Positions 23,060-34,797 of a stretch of 64,000 bases of DNA are shown here, piece by piece. The stretch is from NCBI GenBank assembly GCA_007922195.1, contig ML682005.1, positions 38,434,587 to 38,498,586 of the forward strand. Direction: 5' to 3'. Positions within the stretch are counted from its first letter, which is position 1. Each line of letters begins with the position of its first letter. The notes below the pieces were generated by a model. It made no database searches. It was not told the origin of the DNA and saw only the letters and a program-made list of their open reading frames with translations. A program made the translations under genes and the position numbers. The stretch comes from Podocnemis expansa. Its lineage: Eukaryota; Chordata; Testudines; Podocnemididae.

Positions 23060-23483
23060 GGCTATGTCTACAGTGGAGACTTAGGTCAACTTAACCTGGC
23101 TTAAGTCAATTTAAGCAACTCCATGGCCACATCTAGCATTTATTAAAGTGACTTAAGTGCTTGCTCAAGTCAACTTAATAACTCCTGCCCTAAAGTTTAC
23201 TTTCAGCATTAAGTCAACTTTCTTAAGTTGGTTTAACAAAATGTGGCTGCCTAAGTCACCTTTATTAAGTTGACTTAATAAAGTCAACTTAAGTAAGAGG
23301 ACCCGCTTCAAGTTGACTTAATAAAGTCAAATCAAATCATAGGGCTGGAAGGGACTTCATGAGATCATCGAGTCCAACCCCCTGGGAATGGAACCCAGGA
23401 CCTTTGGCATGTTAAGCAGCTGTGCTAGCCACTACACTATTTGTTAAGTTTGCTTAATTGAGTCCTCTAGTGTAGACATAGCC
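23060..23483. mobile_element. Harbinger-type MITE, TTAAGTCAACTTAA type
   Basis: The ends are GGCTATGTCTACAG and, reversed, GGCTATGTCTACAC. The flank TAT occurs on both sides (23057-23059 and 23484-23486). The interior is a series of AAGTCAACTTAA or AAGTTGACTTAA near-palindromes. A small tRNA-derived SINE sits inside at about 23334-23440, so without it the MITE would be about 315 bases. Confidence 0.87.
23334..23440 (-). repeat. tRNA-Val-like SINE with CR1-type tail
   Basis: On the minus strand the head reads TAGTGTAGTGGCTAGCAC (box A region, plus 23422-23439). An anticodon-loop-like CTTAACA follows, then GGTTCCATTCC (box B, plus 23385-23395). The box A spacing and an AAC anticodon position fit a tRNA-Val(AAC) ancestor. 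The tail (plus 23334-23384, TCATAGGGCTGGAAGGGACT) matches CR1 3' ends, the usual way a SINE borrows a LINE's reverse transcriptase. It is about 107 bases, much shorter than the tRNA-Lys-derived turtle polIII SINE I know of. Confidence 0.65.
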
Positions 23484-23574
23484 TATGGGAGTAAAAGGTT
23501 CAGACTATGTTCTGATCTGCATAAAAATCATAACAAGACTACATATTTATTGTATTTGTTGCCTAACCAGCACT

Positions 23575-24695
23575 TGTTCTTTGGGGCCTATTCTTCTCTT
23601 ACTTATGTCATGCTAGGCCTGAAAAGGCCAAGCCATCTTTGTAAAATACATGACCTAAGTCTAACCTTTGAAGACATATTATATGGAAATGCAATGTATG
23701 AGTAGGCTAGGGCTTTGATATGCATTTGTATCCTTAGTGGTTTCTTGATGATATTTACAGGTATCCTGTTAGAGGTTAGCAAGGTGAATGAAGTGCTTCT
23801 CTGTTACCATTGTTCTATTGGAAGGGGTCAAGAGGGAACATTAACATCTAAAAGGACCTTTGATGTAGCAGTTTAAACTGTCTGTTAATGGTGCTAATGC
23901 AGTTAATTACCTGGGGTACCCAGGAGGTGAAGGTTTTCCTTCCAAGGACAATATGTATTGCTATGCTCCACTTAAGAAAGTACCTGGGAACTGTCATCAA
24001 AGCCCACATGAAGAACTGACCTGCAAATGGCCAGCTTGCTCGCTGCAACTATAAAAGGACATTGGGAACCAAATTCCTTTGTCTCACATCTGTCCAAGCT
24101 TCTCAGGGAAAGTTTGGGCCGCAGGATTGAGATCCCAGCCAACACTGGCCTGGAAACTGCCCTGCTAATTCTCATGGGGGAGAATTAGAACAAACTCTCC
24201 CCTTGGATTATTTGGTCTCTATTCCTATAAACTGGATTACTAACAACTGAAGCTGTGAAACAAGGACTTATCTTCTTTGGACTCTAAATCATTTGTATGT
24301 ATGTGATTCACTTTGACCCTATAACATCTCTCATTTTGTTTCTTTTCTTTTTATATTAAACCTTTAGTTGTAGTTACTAAAGGATTGGCTGGCATCGTGT
24401 TATTTTGGGTATATATCGTATGTGGCTGACCCCCTGGGGTCAGAAGAACCTATTTCTTTAACAGACCTAGTGGCTGGACTGGGGACCAGTGACTGGAATG
24501 CAGTAAAGGGAGCTGGCTATACTATATGGTGGCTTCTTGGTATCCATTGTGGGGGATCAGAAGCATTGTTTGTGATTGGCTTGAGGGAGTTTATTTCTAG
24601 GTAACCCACCAGTGCTGGGAGAATCTGCTTTCATTTTTGCAGCTTGCCCTGATCTTTGCATATTCAGGTGGTTATCCCAGGAGGCCCGGGTCACA
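23575..24695 (+). mobile_element. Candidate LTR (retrovirus-like or other LTR element)
   Basis: A TATAAAA box at 24050-24056 is followed about 300 bases later by the polyadenylation signal ATTAAA at 24355-24360. It starts near TG (23575, TGTTCTTTGG) and could end at CA near 24695 (GGTCACA). This is LTR-like architecture (U3-R-U5). No matching partner LTR or internal region is in the window. The words TTACTAAAGGATTGGCTG recur in turtle sequence as I remember it. No clear target duplication was found, so the ends are approximate. Confidence 0.42.
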
Positions 24696-27148
24696 ACTTA
24701 TATCGCCTTATATTTACTTATTGCCTTCTCTCACTGTAAATCCATTGACTTTGAGGGAATGATCCCAATATCACTTCAAAATAACTGAAAATAACTGAAC
24801 CAAGCCCTTTGTATTGTGTTCCTACAAACCCTTGCAGTTCCCTCATTCGACTTGTCTAGAATCTGCATTTTAAGAATTCCCATTCTCCTGAACTTAAACC
24901 TCAGCTATCAGACCATGGTTAGAGTTAGCATGGTAATTCTAAATCAGCATGCATGAATGCCTCCTCTGCCTCAACTGTCCACAGTACTGGTAAATATTTA
25001 ATCTTCTTTCCCTCTCTCTGCAGCACTTTGTTGTGCTTACCCACTTGTTAATTCTGTAGCTGAATAATGAGCAATCACTTTGTGGTGTGTGTATGTGTGT
25101 GGGGGGACAATGTCATCTTCACAGTTATTTCATGTCTACAGCATGCCATGACTTAGAGCCAGATTTGGCTATGTTATAACTAGATGCAACTCCCACAGAA
25201 GACAACCACTATCATATCCAAAGCCTTAATTTTGCAAAGTACTTCAGCACATTCCTAACTTAAAATACATGGGCAGTTGGCTCCTGACTGGGAGGAGACA
25301 TTCTTAAGTATTGTGCTTGAACCAGGGCCCAAATGAGCCGCTATCAAAACAACATAGTTCATCTCTAATAACCCAAGAGACTGAAACTCTCAGGCTTTTG
25401 AATCTGGATACCTGAAGGGACACTGGACAGGATGCCTAATGATTTTTAACTAAGTCTATAATGGAGTTGCTATAAGATTGCCAGGCGAGAAAGGCAAAAC
25501 AATGACCTACATAAGGGCATCTTCTCAGACAATAGGCAGGTTTATAGCCATGAAGATGGACTCCTCAACCTGGACTCTACAGACACAGCTATTTGCCAAA
25601 GCTGAAAATATGGAGATGAAAAAACACTATGTTGAAGGTGCTCCTGCAGAAAGGGAAGAAGAAATTTTGTATCAGCAGACCATCAGTTTCATCCAGAGAG
25701 AACATCCTGCATGTGACCCAGAGATGAACTGAGAATCGGGATCTGCACAAGCAGGCTCCAGCTTGGTTCCCAACACAACAGGGGATACCAAAGGTAAGTG
25801 ACATCTATACAGGAACCTGAGGAGAATGAAAGCATAGGTAAAACAATACACATGTTACATGAAATCTCACTTAAGGTATGGTACACTTTATTGTGTACAC
25901 TTTCTGTGTACCTTAATAATTAGTTCTGGAAAAACTGTGTTGGTGTTACAACATAACATCATTGTTTGCAGGCTTGTAAAGAACAACTTTTGCAGTCACT
26001 AACTCCATTGGGCCAGCCAAAATCATGGTTGACTACTAGTGAGGCTGCAATCTGGAGACCCACGTGGGGAATGGTTGGGCTACAGAGTCCCTCCCAAAGA
26101 GCCATGGCATTTTGGGTCTGTCACTTGAAAGGGGTATACTCATATGATTATAAAAGCCTCAGAAGTGGCAATCTACTCAGGCTGTGACAGCATCCTCTAC
26201 GTCTTATTTTAGCAGTATAGACATTTTGAGGGATTCTTTGGAGGAAAATTAGGCCTTTTAAATAGTGCTTCCAGTGCTGATGAAGATGCATTTAACAATA
26301 GGGAACTGAAGTAAAGGACAGTGGTTTGAACACATTTTTCTTTTTTCTTCAGAAATAAGGTCAGGAAAGAATATTGGTTTTCTTCAACTTGTTCTTTAAC
26401 CATCCTAGAAGCATTCCTAAGTCATTAAGTTGGGAAATCAACTTAGTCAAAGAATATAGGAAGAGGAAGAGAAGTAGTCAAAGTTAGAGCCTGTAATTTC
26501 TGGATCTAACTTCCAAATGTTGTGTTATAATTCTCCTAGTGTTTTGAAAATAGCTTTAAGGTACTACTCAATTTACATTACAAATATAGGAAAAATGGTA
26601 TTTAGTCATAAATTAGATGAATTATTGGCTTGTATATAAAAAGGTAGAAACCAATCACTCTGAAAATTCAATCTGAAAAAGTATAGTAAAAGTAGAAACC
26701 AAAACATTATTATTTTATTCCTTTATTATTATTCCAGATGTGCCCCAAAGTCCCAGTCATAGTTAAGATTACTTGTGCAAGGTATTGTACAAATATATTA
26801 AAAAAGGAACATGGTCCAATGTATAATACATGAACAGACACATATGAGTCCACAAATATCCTGATACAATATTTTCCCCAACTTACCGATATCTATAAAA
26901 AGGGACAAATGCAAAAGAAAATAAAGGCAAGGATTCCAAAGTGATCTAAGAAGCTCAGCAGTTCGAGCACCATCAGCCAAGAGGAATTCTTCCACATTTT
27001 TCCTCTTTTCTTTTCATGGGGAAGTAATAATATTGCCAACCCCAAAAGATCAAACACTGAGCCAGTCCTTTGTCCTTACAAAAATTAGATTTTTTTTTAA
27101 ATGGTCTATTTGCCTTCTGTTTTTTGAGCATTTAGCCCAGACAAATTT
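24696..27148. other. Unassigned sequence
   Basis: No element recognised. An 84-codon frame (25478-25732) contains REEEILYQQTISFIQREHP but has no family I know, and a minus-strand frame overlaps it. A TG-rich stretch lies near 25085-25106. Confidence 0.4.
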
Positions 27149-27311
27149 AGCCTGTGTTTACACTAGCTTTGCCTAGTTTGAACTAAGAAATTTCTTAGCT
27201 CAAATTAGGCATAGCTTAATCTGAACTAGTAAATTCTCCTGGTTAGTCCGAACTAAACACTTAGTTTGAACTTTAGCTCAAACGAGGCACAGTGTAGACA
27301 CAGACTAAGGC
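27149..27311. mobile_element. Small palindrome-rich MITE, TTAGTTCGAACTAA type
   Basis: The ends GCCTGTGTTTACACTAG and, reversed, GTCTGTGTCTACACTGTG are inverted copies related to the GGCTATGTCTACAC termini. The interior has repeated CTAGTTTGAACTAAG and TTAGTTTGAACTTTAG words. A second array of the same type follows directly. Confidence 0.65.
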
Positions 27312-27531
27312 TTAGTTCAAACTAAAATGTTCAAACTAAGCCATTAATTGGAACTACTCGCGCATCCTACTTTGAATTAAAAAGTTAGTTTAAACTAGGA
27401 CATGTGGTTAGTTCAAACTAAAAAGCTATGGTTAATATGAACTAGCCCAAGGTTAGTTTGGACTAACCTTGGACTTTTTTTGTTCATACTAGCAAGTCTG
27501 AACTAAAAAAAAATATATATATATATATATA
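27312..27531. repeat. Second TTAGTTCAAACTAA palindrome array and AT run
   Basis: Continues with TTAGTTCAAACTAAAATG and TTCAAACTAA units and a palindrome, AAGGTTAGTTTGGACTAACC, near 27451. It closes with A-rich sequence and an (AT)n run at about 27513-27531. It probably represents the rest of a MITE in which the 163-bp element above is nested or duplicated. No right-hand GGCTATG-type end is visible. Confidence 0.55.
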
Positions 27532-27959
27532 GAATAGCCTTAGGTTTATGCTTTCAAGCCTTCGTCTATAACCATGTGGGCTAAAACCTTATTTTTCTTA
27601 AAGAAGGGGAAAATAGAAACTGAGCTTCTCACATCATTAACATGACTTAAGCAGATGGGGCTGTAAATGAAGCATCAACTGCAGACAGACTTGCAATACA
27701 ACTGTGAGAATCGCACCACTTAGGCAGAAAGCTTTCCTCTAGTTCTCCTCACAGGGAGCTGTGGACATAAAAGCATCTATTCATGAAGGTGACAGATGAG
27801 TCTCTCTGTTGCTCTTAGCCAAAAGGTTCAATTCCAGACCATCACCATGGCTTTCAGAGATCTTAAATGTTTATTAGCTCAAAGCAAATTTGAGACAAAT
27901 AATAAAAATCCCCTGCATCCTATCATGAAACAAAATTATTTTATTTTATTTCACCATAG

Positions 27960-29250
27960 CACTAAGACACTAAACATTGGATCTGACTCCATTGTACTAG
28001 ATGCAGAGCAAACACAGAACAAAAAAAGAGGTGCCTGCCCCAACAAGCTTGCAATATCCAAGGCAACAGAGGGAGTGCAGTGAGGCAATATTTTAAGCAT
28101 GTGTTAGTGGTTTCAGCAAACTTAAGTTTTGTCAAAGTTTTTGTTGACATCATCAAAAAGGAAATTTGAGGAATTTTGAAAGGAGATAATGAATTTTGTT
28201 TTGTGCATGTTTAAAGGGAATGCTTCCAAAGTGTGAGGGGTGACATAGGAGAACACATGAAGGTGCCTGAAAATGTAACAAGCTGACAATGGAGGCAAGA
28301 AATTTAGGCTGATTGAAAATAAGATTTCTCATCTCAGTAATGAATGAGATGATAAGCAGGGTGGGATTAGATTGTGAAGGATCATGAAAGTGACAATGAG
28401 CTGCTTATGTTTTATGTGGCAGAGGGAGCCAGTGGATGGATGCAAAGAGAGGGGTCATGTGCTAGGAAAATAATTTTGCATCATTATTCTCAATGTGTAT
28501 TAGCGGGCCTAGATTGCATTTATCGAGGTAAGAGAGAAGGATGGTGGAGTAACCGAGGCATAATACGGTGAATGCCTGGACAGGAGTTTTAGTTATGTGC
28601 ATGGAAAGGAAAGACCATATCTTAAGAGATGTTATGTAGAAAAAAATCTGCAAGATTTAAAAAAGCCTGAATGTGAGAACCTGGAGAAAATTCTGAATTT
28701 AATCTGTTGCCCAGATTATGGGCCTAAGGGAGATGCAGGATGGTGTTGTCCACAGTGATCAAGAAAGAAGATAGCGGGGGCAGTGATTAAGAGCGCTTTT
28801 TCAGTTATATTGAGCTTGAACAGATGGCTGGAAATTCACAATGTGACATCAAAGAGAGATTCCTGGATTTTAATTTGGACAGAAGAAGAGTTTGGAATAG
28901 AGAGGTTGATCTGTGAATCATCAGCACAGAGACAGTCGTTAAATTTGTGCCTGTGGATGAGATTACTCAGACATAAGGGGTAGAGGTTGTAGAGAAGGGG
29001 ACCCAGAACAAAACCCTGTACAACCCTCACATAAAGTTGGAAAGGGATTGGAGGGGTTTTCCAAAGGCCATGAGGAGGGAGCAGTTAAAAGGGTAGGAGT
29101 AGAAGCAGGAGAGGATCATTGTTGCCAAAGAGCAACTAGATTCAGGAACAGCATGGTAGATGTGTCAAAGATGACTGACAGGTAAATACAACAAATCCTA
29201 TGTGTATGCCATTGTATCAAGTCCAGCAGCAAATCTACAACATTGCATAT
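27960..29250 (-). mobile_element. L2/Rex1-like LINE, reverse transcriptase 3' half, decayed
   Basis: On the minus strand, 28836-29030 contains GFVLGPLLYNLYPLCLSN and CLCADDSQINLSIPN, the motif B/C region with the catalytic ADD. Further 3', 28462-28653 contains KIWSFLSMHITKTPVQAF and SYLDKCNLGPL, typical of the region after the polymerase core in L2-like LINEs. The 3' side runs to about 27960 with a CACAGAACAAAAAAAGAGGT and TGCCTGCCCC block. Stops and shifts are frequent. The clade could also be Rex1/Babar. Confidence 0.75.
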
Positions 29251-29900
29251 GTCTCTTCAAAAAGATAAAAGGATTTTATCCTTATAAAATAGTAGTGGAT
29301 TTTAGTAATGTGCCTGCATTTTCAACTTTCTTCCGAATATTAAAGAAATAAACCAACCAAAGATATATTTTTCTTCCAGTTATGTAAAGTAAGTGAATTG
29401 CAAAGTGAAATGAATATTTACTTCATTATAGCATATAAATAAAAGTTTTCAGTGCAATAAATATGATGCTTTCAGGAGGAAACAACCTCTCTTAATCTAG
29501 GCAATACTGTGGGACTACTGCCATCTGCTGGGAGATGAGCCTAAAATGGATGTTCAAATTTTCAAAATGACTATTCAGTACAGACACACTCCGTCAGACT
29601 TTTATCTTATGTAGAGATTCTAATATGGTAACTGACTTGAAATTGCCAGCTCATTCATTTCTTTACTGTTCCTTTAGCATTCTGTACTTCAGGCCTGCAC
29701 TTCTTGCCTCTTTCACACAGTAAAAAATGTTATTGGAATGTATTTTTGTTGCATTCAACTAGATGATATCTTTAAAATGGATCACTGATTGTCATCCTCT
29801 TTGGGACTATGGCTGTAAACACAAATCATGTCCTCTTGGTGAGCTATGAGAGAAGAGATGTGTCCTAGTGAATTGTACACTCAACTGTGATTAACAAAGC
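29251..29900. other. Unassigned AT-rich sequence
   Basis: Nothing recognised. Confidence 0.5.
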
Positions 29901-30060
29901 TGGGTTCTATTTCCATCATGGCTGGGTGACCTTAGGGAAGGCACTTCCCCTCTCAATAATGGTACTAACCTCCATTGCAAAGAAAGTTCTTTGAAACCTA
30001 CTGTTCTAAAGTGCTACAGAAGAGGCGTGTATTATTATATTGGGTGCTAAAGTCCTTAGT
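29901..30060 (+). repeat. MIR-like fragment
   Basis: GGTGACCTTAGGGAAGGCAC, TTCCCCTCTCAATAATGGTA and CTAACCTCC follow the MIR pattern of GTGACCTTGGGCAAGTCAC and then ATAAT.CCTACC. Confidence 0.45.
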
Positions 30061-30471
30061 GAGGCAACAAACAGCTGTAAGAGTTAACGTATTTAGAATA
30101 ACTCTTGTTGTGTATCAATGCATTTTGCAGTGAGCACATTTTGTATTCCATGGTGTTTCTTTTTTTTGTTCTTTTTTTCCCCCCTGATTGTGGAATGGCC
30201 GCAAAAGAGAGACTTTATGCAAAGGAGACAGCAAGTAAAGAGATTTGGACATTTTAATCTTTTCCTTCCCAGGCCACATATTTACTGTTCAATACATCAT
30301 TTCTAAAAAAAAAAATTAGGCTACTGCACAAGTTATTTGCTGGATTCAGAGTATAATTATTCTTTCATATGCATTCAAAGTGATTGGCTGATGTGCAACA
30401 TTTAATGTCTGGGTTTGGGTACTGCATTAGGAGTGGGTGAGCATGGGAACAAATGTGGTTTAGCAGCAGAT
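30061..30471. other. Unassigned AT-rich spacer
   Basis: Contains T-runs near 30156-30182. No feature. Confidence 0.5.
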
Positions 30472-32050
30472 TGACTCATAGACTATAAGGTCACAAGGGA
30501 CCAGAATGATCATCTAGTCTGATCTCCTGCACAATGCAGGCCACAAAACCTCACCCATCTGCTCCTGTAGTAAACATCTAACTGAGTTATTGAAGTCTTC
30601 AGATTATGTTTTAAAGACCTTAAGGTACAAAGAATCCAGCAGCAATGGAGCTGTGCTTCATGCTACAGAGGAAGGTGGAAAAAAACCCCAGATCCTTTGT
30701 CAATTTGCCCTGGGGAAAAATTCATTCCCAACCCCACAAATGGTGATCAGTTAAACCTGGCAAGACTTACCAGCCAGACACCCAAGAAAGAACTCTGTGC
30801 AATAAATCAGAACCCACTCCACCTAATGTCCCATCTCAGACCATTGGCATGTCTGCCATCAGTAGTCAAAGATCAGTCAATTGCCAAACTAGGATGGCCC
30901 GTCTTACCATCCCCTCCATAAATTTGTCAAACTTGGTTTGAAGCCAGCTAGGTTTCTTGCCCCACAGCTCCACTTCGACAGTTATTCCAGAACTTCACTC
31001 CTCTGGTGGTTAGAAACCTGTGCCTAATTTCAAGTCTAACCTTCCTGATGGACAGTTTATTTTTTTTGTTCTTGGGTCCACATTGGCACTGAACTCAAAT
31101 AATTCCTCTTCCTCCCTGGTATTTGTCCCTCTGATTATTTATAGAGAGCAATCATATCTCCCTTCAACCTCTTTTTGGTTAGGCTAAGCAAGCCAAGCTC
31201 TTTAAGTCTTCTCTCTTAAGACAGGTTCTCCATTCTGTATATCATCCTTGTAGCTCTTCTCTGCACCTGTTTCTTTTTGAATTTATGTTTTTTAAACATG
31301 GAGACCAGAACTGCACACAGTATTCCAGATGAAGTATCACCAACACCTTATATAACAGTACTTACATTTTGCTATCTCTTTTGGTGCATTCTAGGACTGC
31401 ATTAGCTTTTTTCACAGCCACATCACATTGGTGGCTTACAGTCATCCTGTGATGAACCAGTATGCCCGGCTGTCACTTCCAACTGATGGATCCCCAATTT
31501 ACAGGAAAAATTCTTATTATTAGTCCCTAAATGCATTACTTTGCATTTTCCACTACTGAATTTCATCCTATTCTTATTACTCCAGGTTACAAGGTCATCT
31601 TAATCTCCCTGCATGATATCCCGATCTTTCTCTGTAATGGCAAAACCTCCCAACCTTGTGTCATCTGCAGACTTTATTAGCACATTCCCACTTTTTGTGC
31701 CACGGTCAGTAATAAAAGGGTTAAAGAAGATTAGTCCCAAGACTGGTCCCTGGGGAGCTCCACTAGTAACCTCCTTCCAGCTTGACAGTTCACCTTTCAG
31801 AATGACCCTTTGTAGTTTCCTCTTTAACCAGTTCCTTGCCACCTTTCAATTTTCCTATTAATCCCCATCTTGTCCAATTTAACTAATAGTTCCCCGTGTG
31901 GAACTGTATCAAATACCTTGCAGAAATCTAGGTAAATTAGATTCACTGTGTGCCCTTCGTCCAAAAAATCTGTTTTATCTTCTCGAAAAAGGAAATCAGG
32001 TTGGTCTGGCAAGATCTACCTTTTGTAAAGCAATGCAATTTGGCACCCTG
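30472..32050 (-). mobile_element. CR1 LINE, reverse transcriptase to 3' end, decayed
   Basis: It starts at plus 30472 with GACTCATAGACTATAAGGTC, the reversed CR1 terminus, and extends about 1.58 kb. Minus-strand frames hold, in protein order, LIYLDFCKVFDTVPH (motif A, 31824-32012), GAPQGPVLGLIFFN and KSADDTRLGG (motifs B and C, 31600-31842). Motif C reads SADD where CR1 normally has YADD. Downstream sequence covers the region seen intact in the copy at 10.85 kb. It is 5'-truncated and broken by several shifts. Confidence 0.92.
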
Positions 32051-34121
32051 TCTAGGGTTTGTCTTTATTGTTAACAATAAAAACAAATCATATTTATCCT
32101 CTGCTGTCCTTTTCCTTTAGGGAAGCCCTCTGCCTTTGCCCTGGTTACCTGTGCTGCAGCAAACAAGTTTATAAATATGGTTTGGAGTTGGTAGTATCAT
32201 TTGGTGAGCCCTCAGAAATAACGTGTGGCTGCAGAGATAGGAGCCTGCTAGTTGGAGCAATTACTGGAGAGGAGCAGCTGGAAATCAAGAAGTGAGTGAC
32301 CAGTGATTAAGGGCCTGTTTGGAAATAAAGCCTGAGGAAAGAGCAGGGAAACCCCATAGACAAGCTGGTGCATGGTGTAGCATTGAGTTGCTTTGCTTTC
32401 TGTTTCAGAACATTTTCAGGCTAAACCCTACAAAGGAGGAAGGACTGAAGAGGCAAATAGATGGTGGGCTTGAGCCAGAACTCTGTGGACACTGGAGATG
32501 GGTATGTTATTCCCTATGCAGAGACGTGTAGTTGAGTTGGGGTATCTGGAAGGTTTGCCTGGGGGTGCTGCATGTGGTCTACTTCTGTGGGAAAACCAGA
32601 TATAACAATAAAGTTTGCAAAGTAAAAGCTCAGAAGACACTTTGGTTATGGAAGTGACAAATTAATGATGTTATTAACAGTTAATATGCTGCCACTGCCA
32701 TCTCAACTTGCTGCTACAATTGACATTTCACACTACCATCTAATGGAGATTAGTTTATCAGCAGAGCAGTGAGGGCCAAGTTTTCTCCTCATTTAGTCAT
32801 ACAGCTCCTTTGAAAGGAGGCAATAATGCATGGGTTTCTGGGTCCCTCCCCCCTTGTATTTTGCAAATCTCCAAAGAGAAAGAAAAAGACAGTGAGGGTA
32901 AAATGCATTTTCTGGATGCTAGATGACACATTTCTTCATCTCAGTTATCTGACCACTGTTCTTAGTAAAAGTGTCATCTTTCTCTGAGTAAAAGCCTGCC
33001 AATATCCTCTTTTGATTTCACTCTTTGAAATAATGCACAATCAGTTCTGCATAAGGGCCTCTACTTCCCAAGGGGAGAAGTGTAATCTGTGAATCTATTG
33101 AAATCTGACCTTTAAATTCTTGAGTTAATTTTATATTTATAATGCCTGACATGAATGTTTGGAAAACTATAACTATGTCCACATAGACATCTCTGTGCTT
33201 TCTATAAAACACTCATCGGTAGCAGATATTGCTTTAAAGAATGCATGGTAACCTTGTATGTTCTTTCAGTTCACAGTTTTGGATAGTAAGTAAGAACACA
33301 GGAGCTGGAAACTAAGTGTATAGAAAAGGAAAGAAATTTACTGACCTTAACTTGGGTAAGAATGATATTGTAGCATGCTGTCATCAGGCCCAGCCATACA
33401 CACCTTCTAATTGTCTATCATCCCATTATTAGAGTCTCTTTCTCTGACACACCCCAACAGTGGAACTCAATGTGGATGTTTTCACTGACAGAATCCAGGG
33501 TTAATCCCTTAGGATTTGGAACCATGGTCTGTGTGGTCCTAGTGGAGAGTCTCAGCTATGCAAATCATGATGAGTTAGAGTTAGATTTTCTTCAGGACAC
33601 ATTACAAGACCTTCCCCCAATGAATATGGGAGAAGAGTGTTTCTCATCTTCATGACAAAGACAACTTAATTAAGTTAAAGGGACTGAGGTCTCCATTTTA
33701 GTGGAAGTACTGAGGTAAACAACTTTACCAAAGCCATCTTAGAGGTAGTTTCTTTGTACTGGAACATGACAGGCTTTCAGTAGTTTAAAAAAGGTGCTTG
33801 TCAAGACCTGTAGTCAAAACCTAAAGCTTAAGCTATTTTCAAATATTGTTGTCTTACAGGAATACCCTTTGGATTCTAAAGAGATTTTCAGTTAGTTTTG
33901 ATTTTACTGGTTACATTTGTGAAATAAGATATCCAATGTTGAGCTACAGTCTACTGTGTTTTCTCCTTTGTTACTGTAAAATCAAAAGGAGCAAATGTTA
34001 ATATAAACTGAACTGTATTCATGCTACTGATGACACAGTAACACTAGGGTGAATCTCAGAATTCATGCTGTGCTGGGGAGATGGCATGCATGGTGTTCAA
34101 GTTGAGGAACTGACAACTGTA
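32051..34121. other. Unassigned sequence
   Basis: No gene recognised. 32190-32620 is somewhat richer in GC, with two AATAAA words (32324 and 32607), and could be part of an LTR element, but I see no ends. The rest is AT-rich. Confidence 0.35.
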
Positions 34122-34129
34122 TCAGAGAT

Positions 34130-34710
34130 CAGGGCTGAATTGTCACAGGTGTTATAGAGGCTGAAGCATCAGGCCCTGCCCTAAAGCGAGGCCCTAGGCT
34201 CCAGCTCCTAAAACTTCTGCCTGATCCAGCCCCACTCCGCCGCTCAACTCAGCACCCGCAGGAATGTGGAGGAGCGCTCAGAATGCTCTTGCCCTGCCAG
34301 TGTTGGGCATGGGTCAGGGCCCTGGTGAAAAAAGGCCAGGCTCTGCGCTCCTGCCTCAGCCCTGGGCCAGCTTGTCTGCTCCTGGGGGCAGGTTGGGCCA
34401 GCATCTGTTTGCTAACCCAGGGAAGAGGACCAGTTGACAAACAGCACAGACTCTGCTATGGCATGGCCTTCCAGGGCTCATGGCCTTTAGGTGCTGCACC
34501 AGGGACAGCACCATGCACCAGCCGGGGCCCTGGCCAGAGGAAGACTGGTGCAGGATTGCCTTCTGACTCCAGGGCACCTGCCAGCGATGGGCTGCCCGCA
34601 AGCCATTGTGCTGGAAGCTGTGGGCCCCACGGTGGGTGGGGTGGATAGAGCCCCAGGTTTGGCAGGTTCTCATAGTGGGAGGGCATCCTAGGCCAGTTAA
34701 TTCAGCCCTG
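34130..34710. mobile_element. GC-rich element with 12-bp terminal inverted repeats
   Basis: CAGGGCTGAATT at 34130-34141 is exactly inverted at 34699-34710 (AATTCAGCCCTG), 581 bases overall. The CAGGG start suggests hAT. The 8-base flanks TCAGAGAT and CCTTGCCT do not match, so insertion is not proven. The interior is GC-rich, and frames of about 120 codons on both strands overlap and look compositional. Confidence 0.5.
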
Positions 34711-34797
34711 CCTTGCCTCAGGACCATGCTCCTATCCCCTACCCCTGATGCTGACTCTGACTTTGATCCCTGGCTTGACCTCTGCCTCTGTCTCTGA

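Noticed and set aside
23385..23440. Functional tRNA-Val gene
   Set aside because: Box A and box B are present but the acceptor stem cannot pair, and the sequence runs straight into a CR1 tail, so it is a SINE head.
34283..34727. Frames of about 120 codons on both strands as genes
   Set aside because: They overlap in a GC-rich block between inverted repeats and show no motif or preferred strand.
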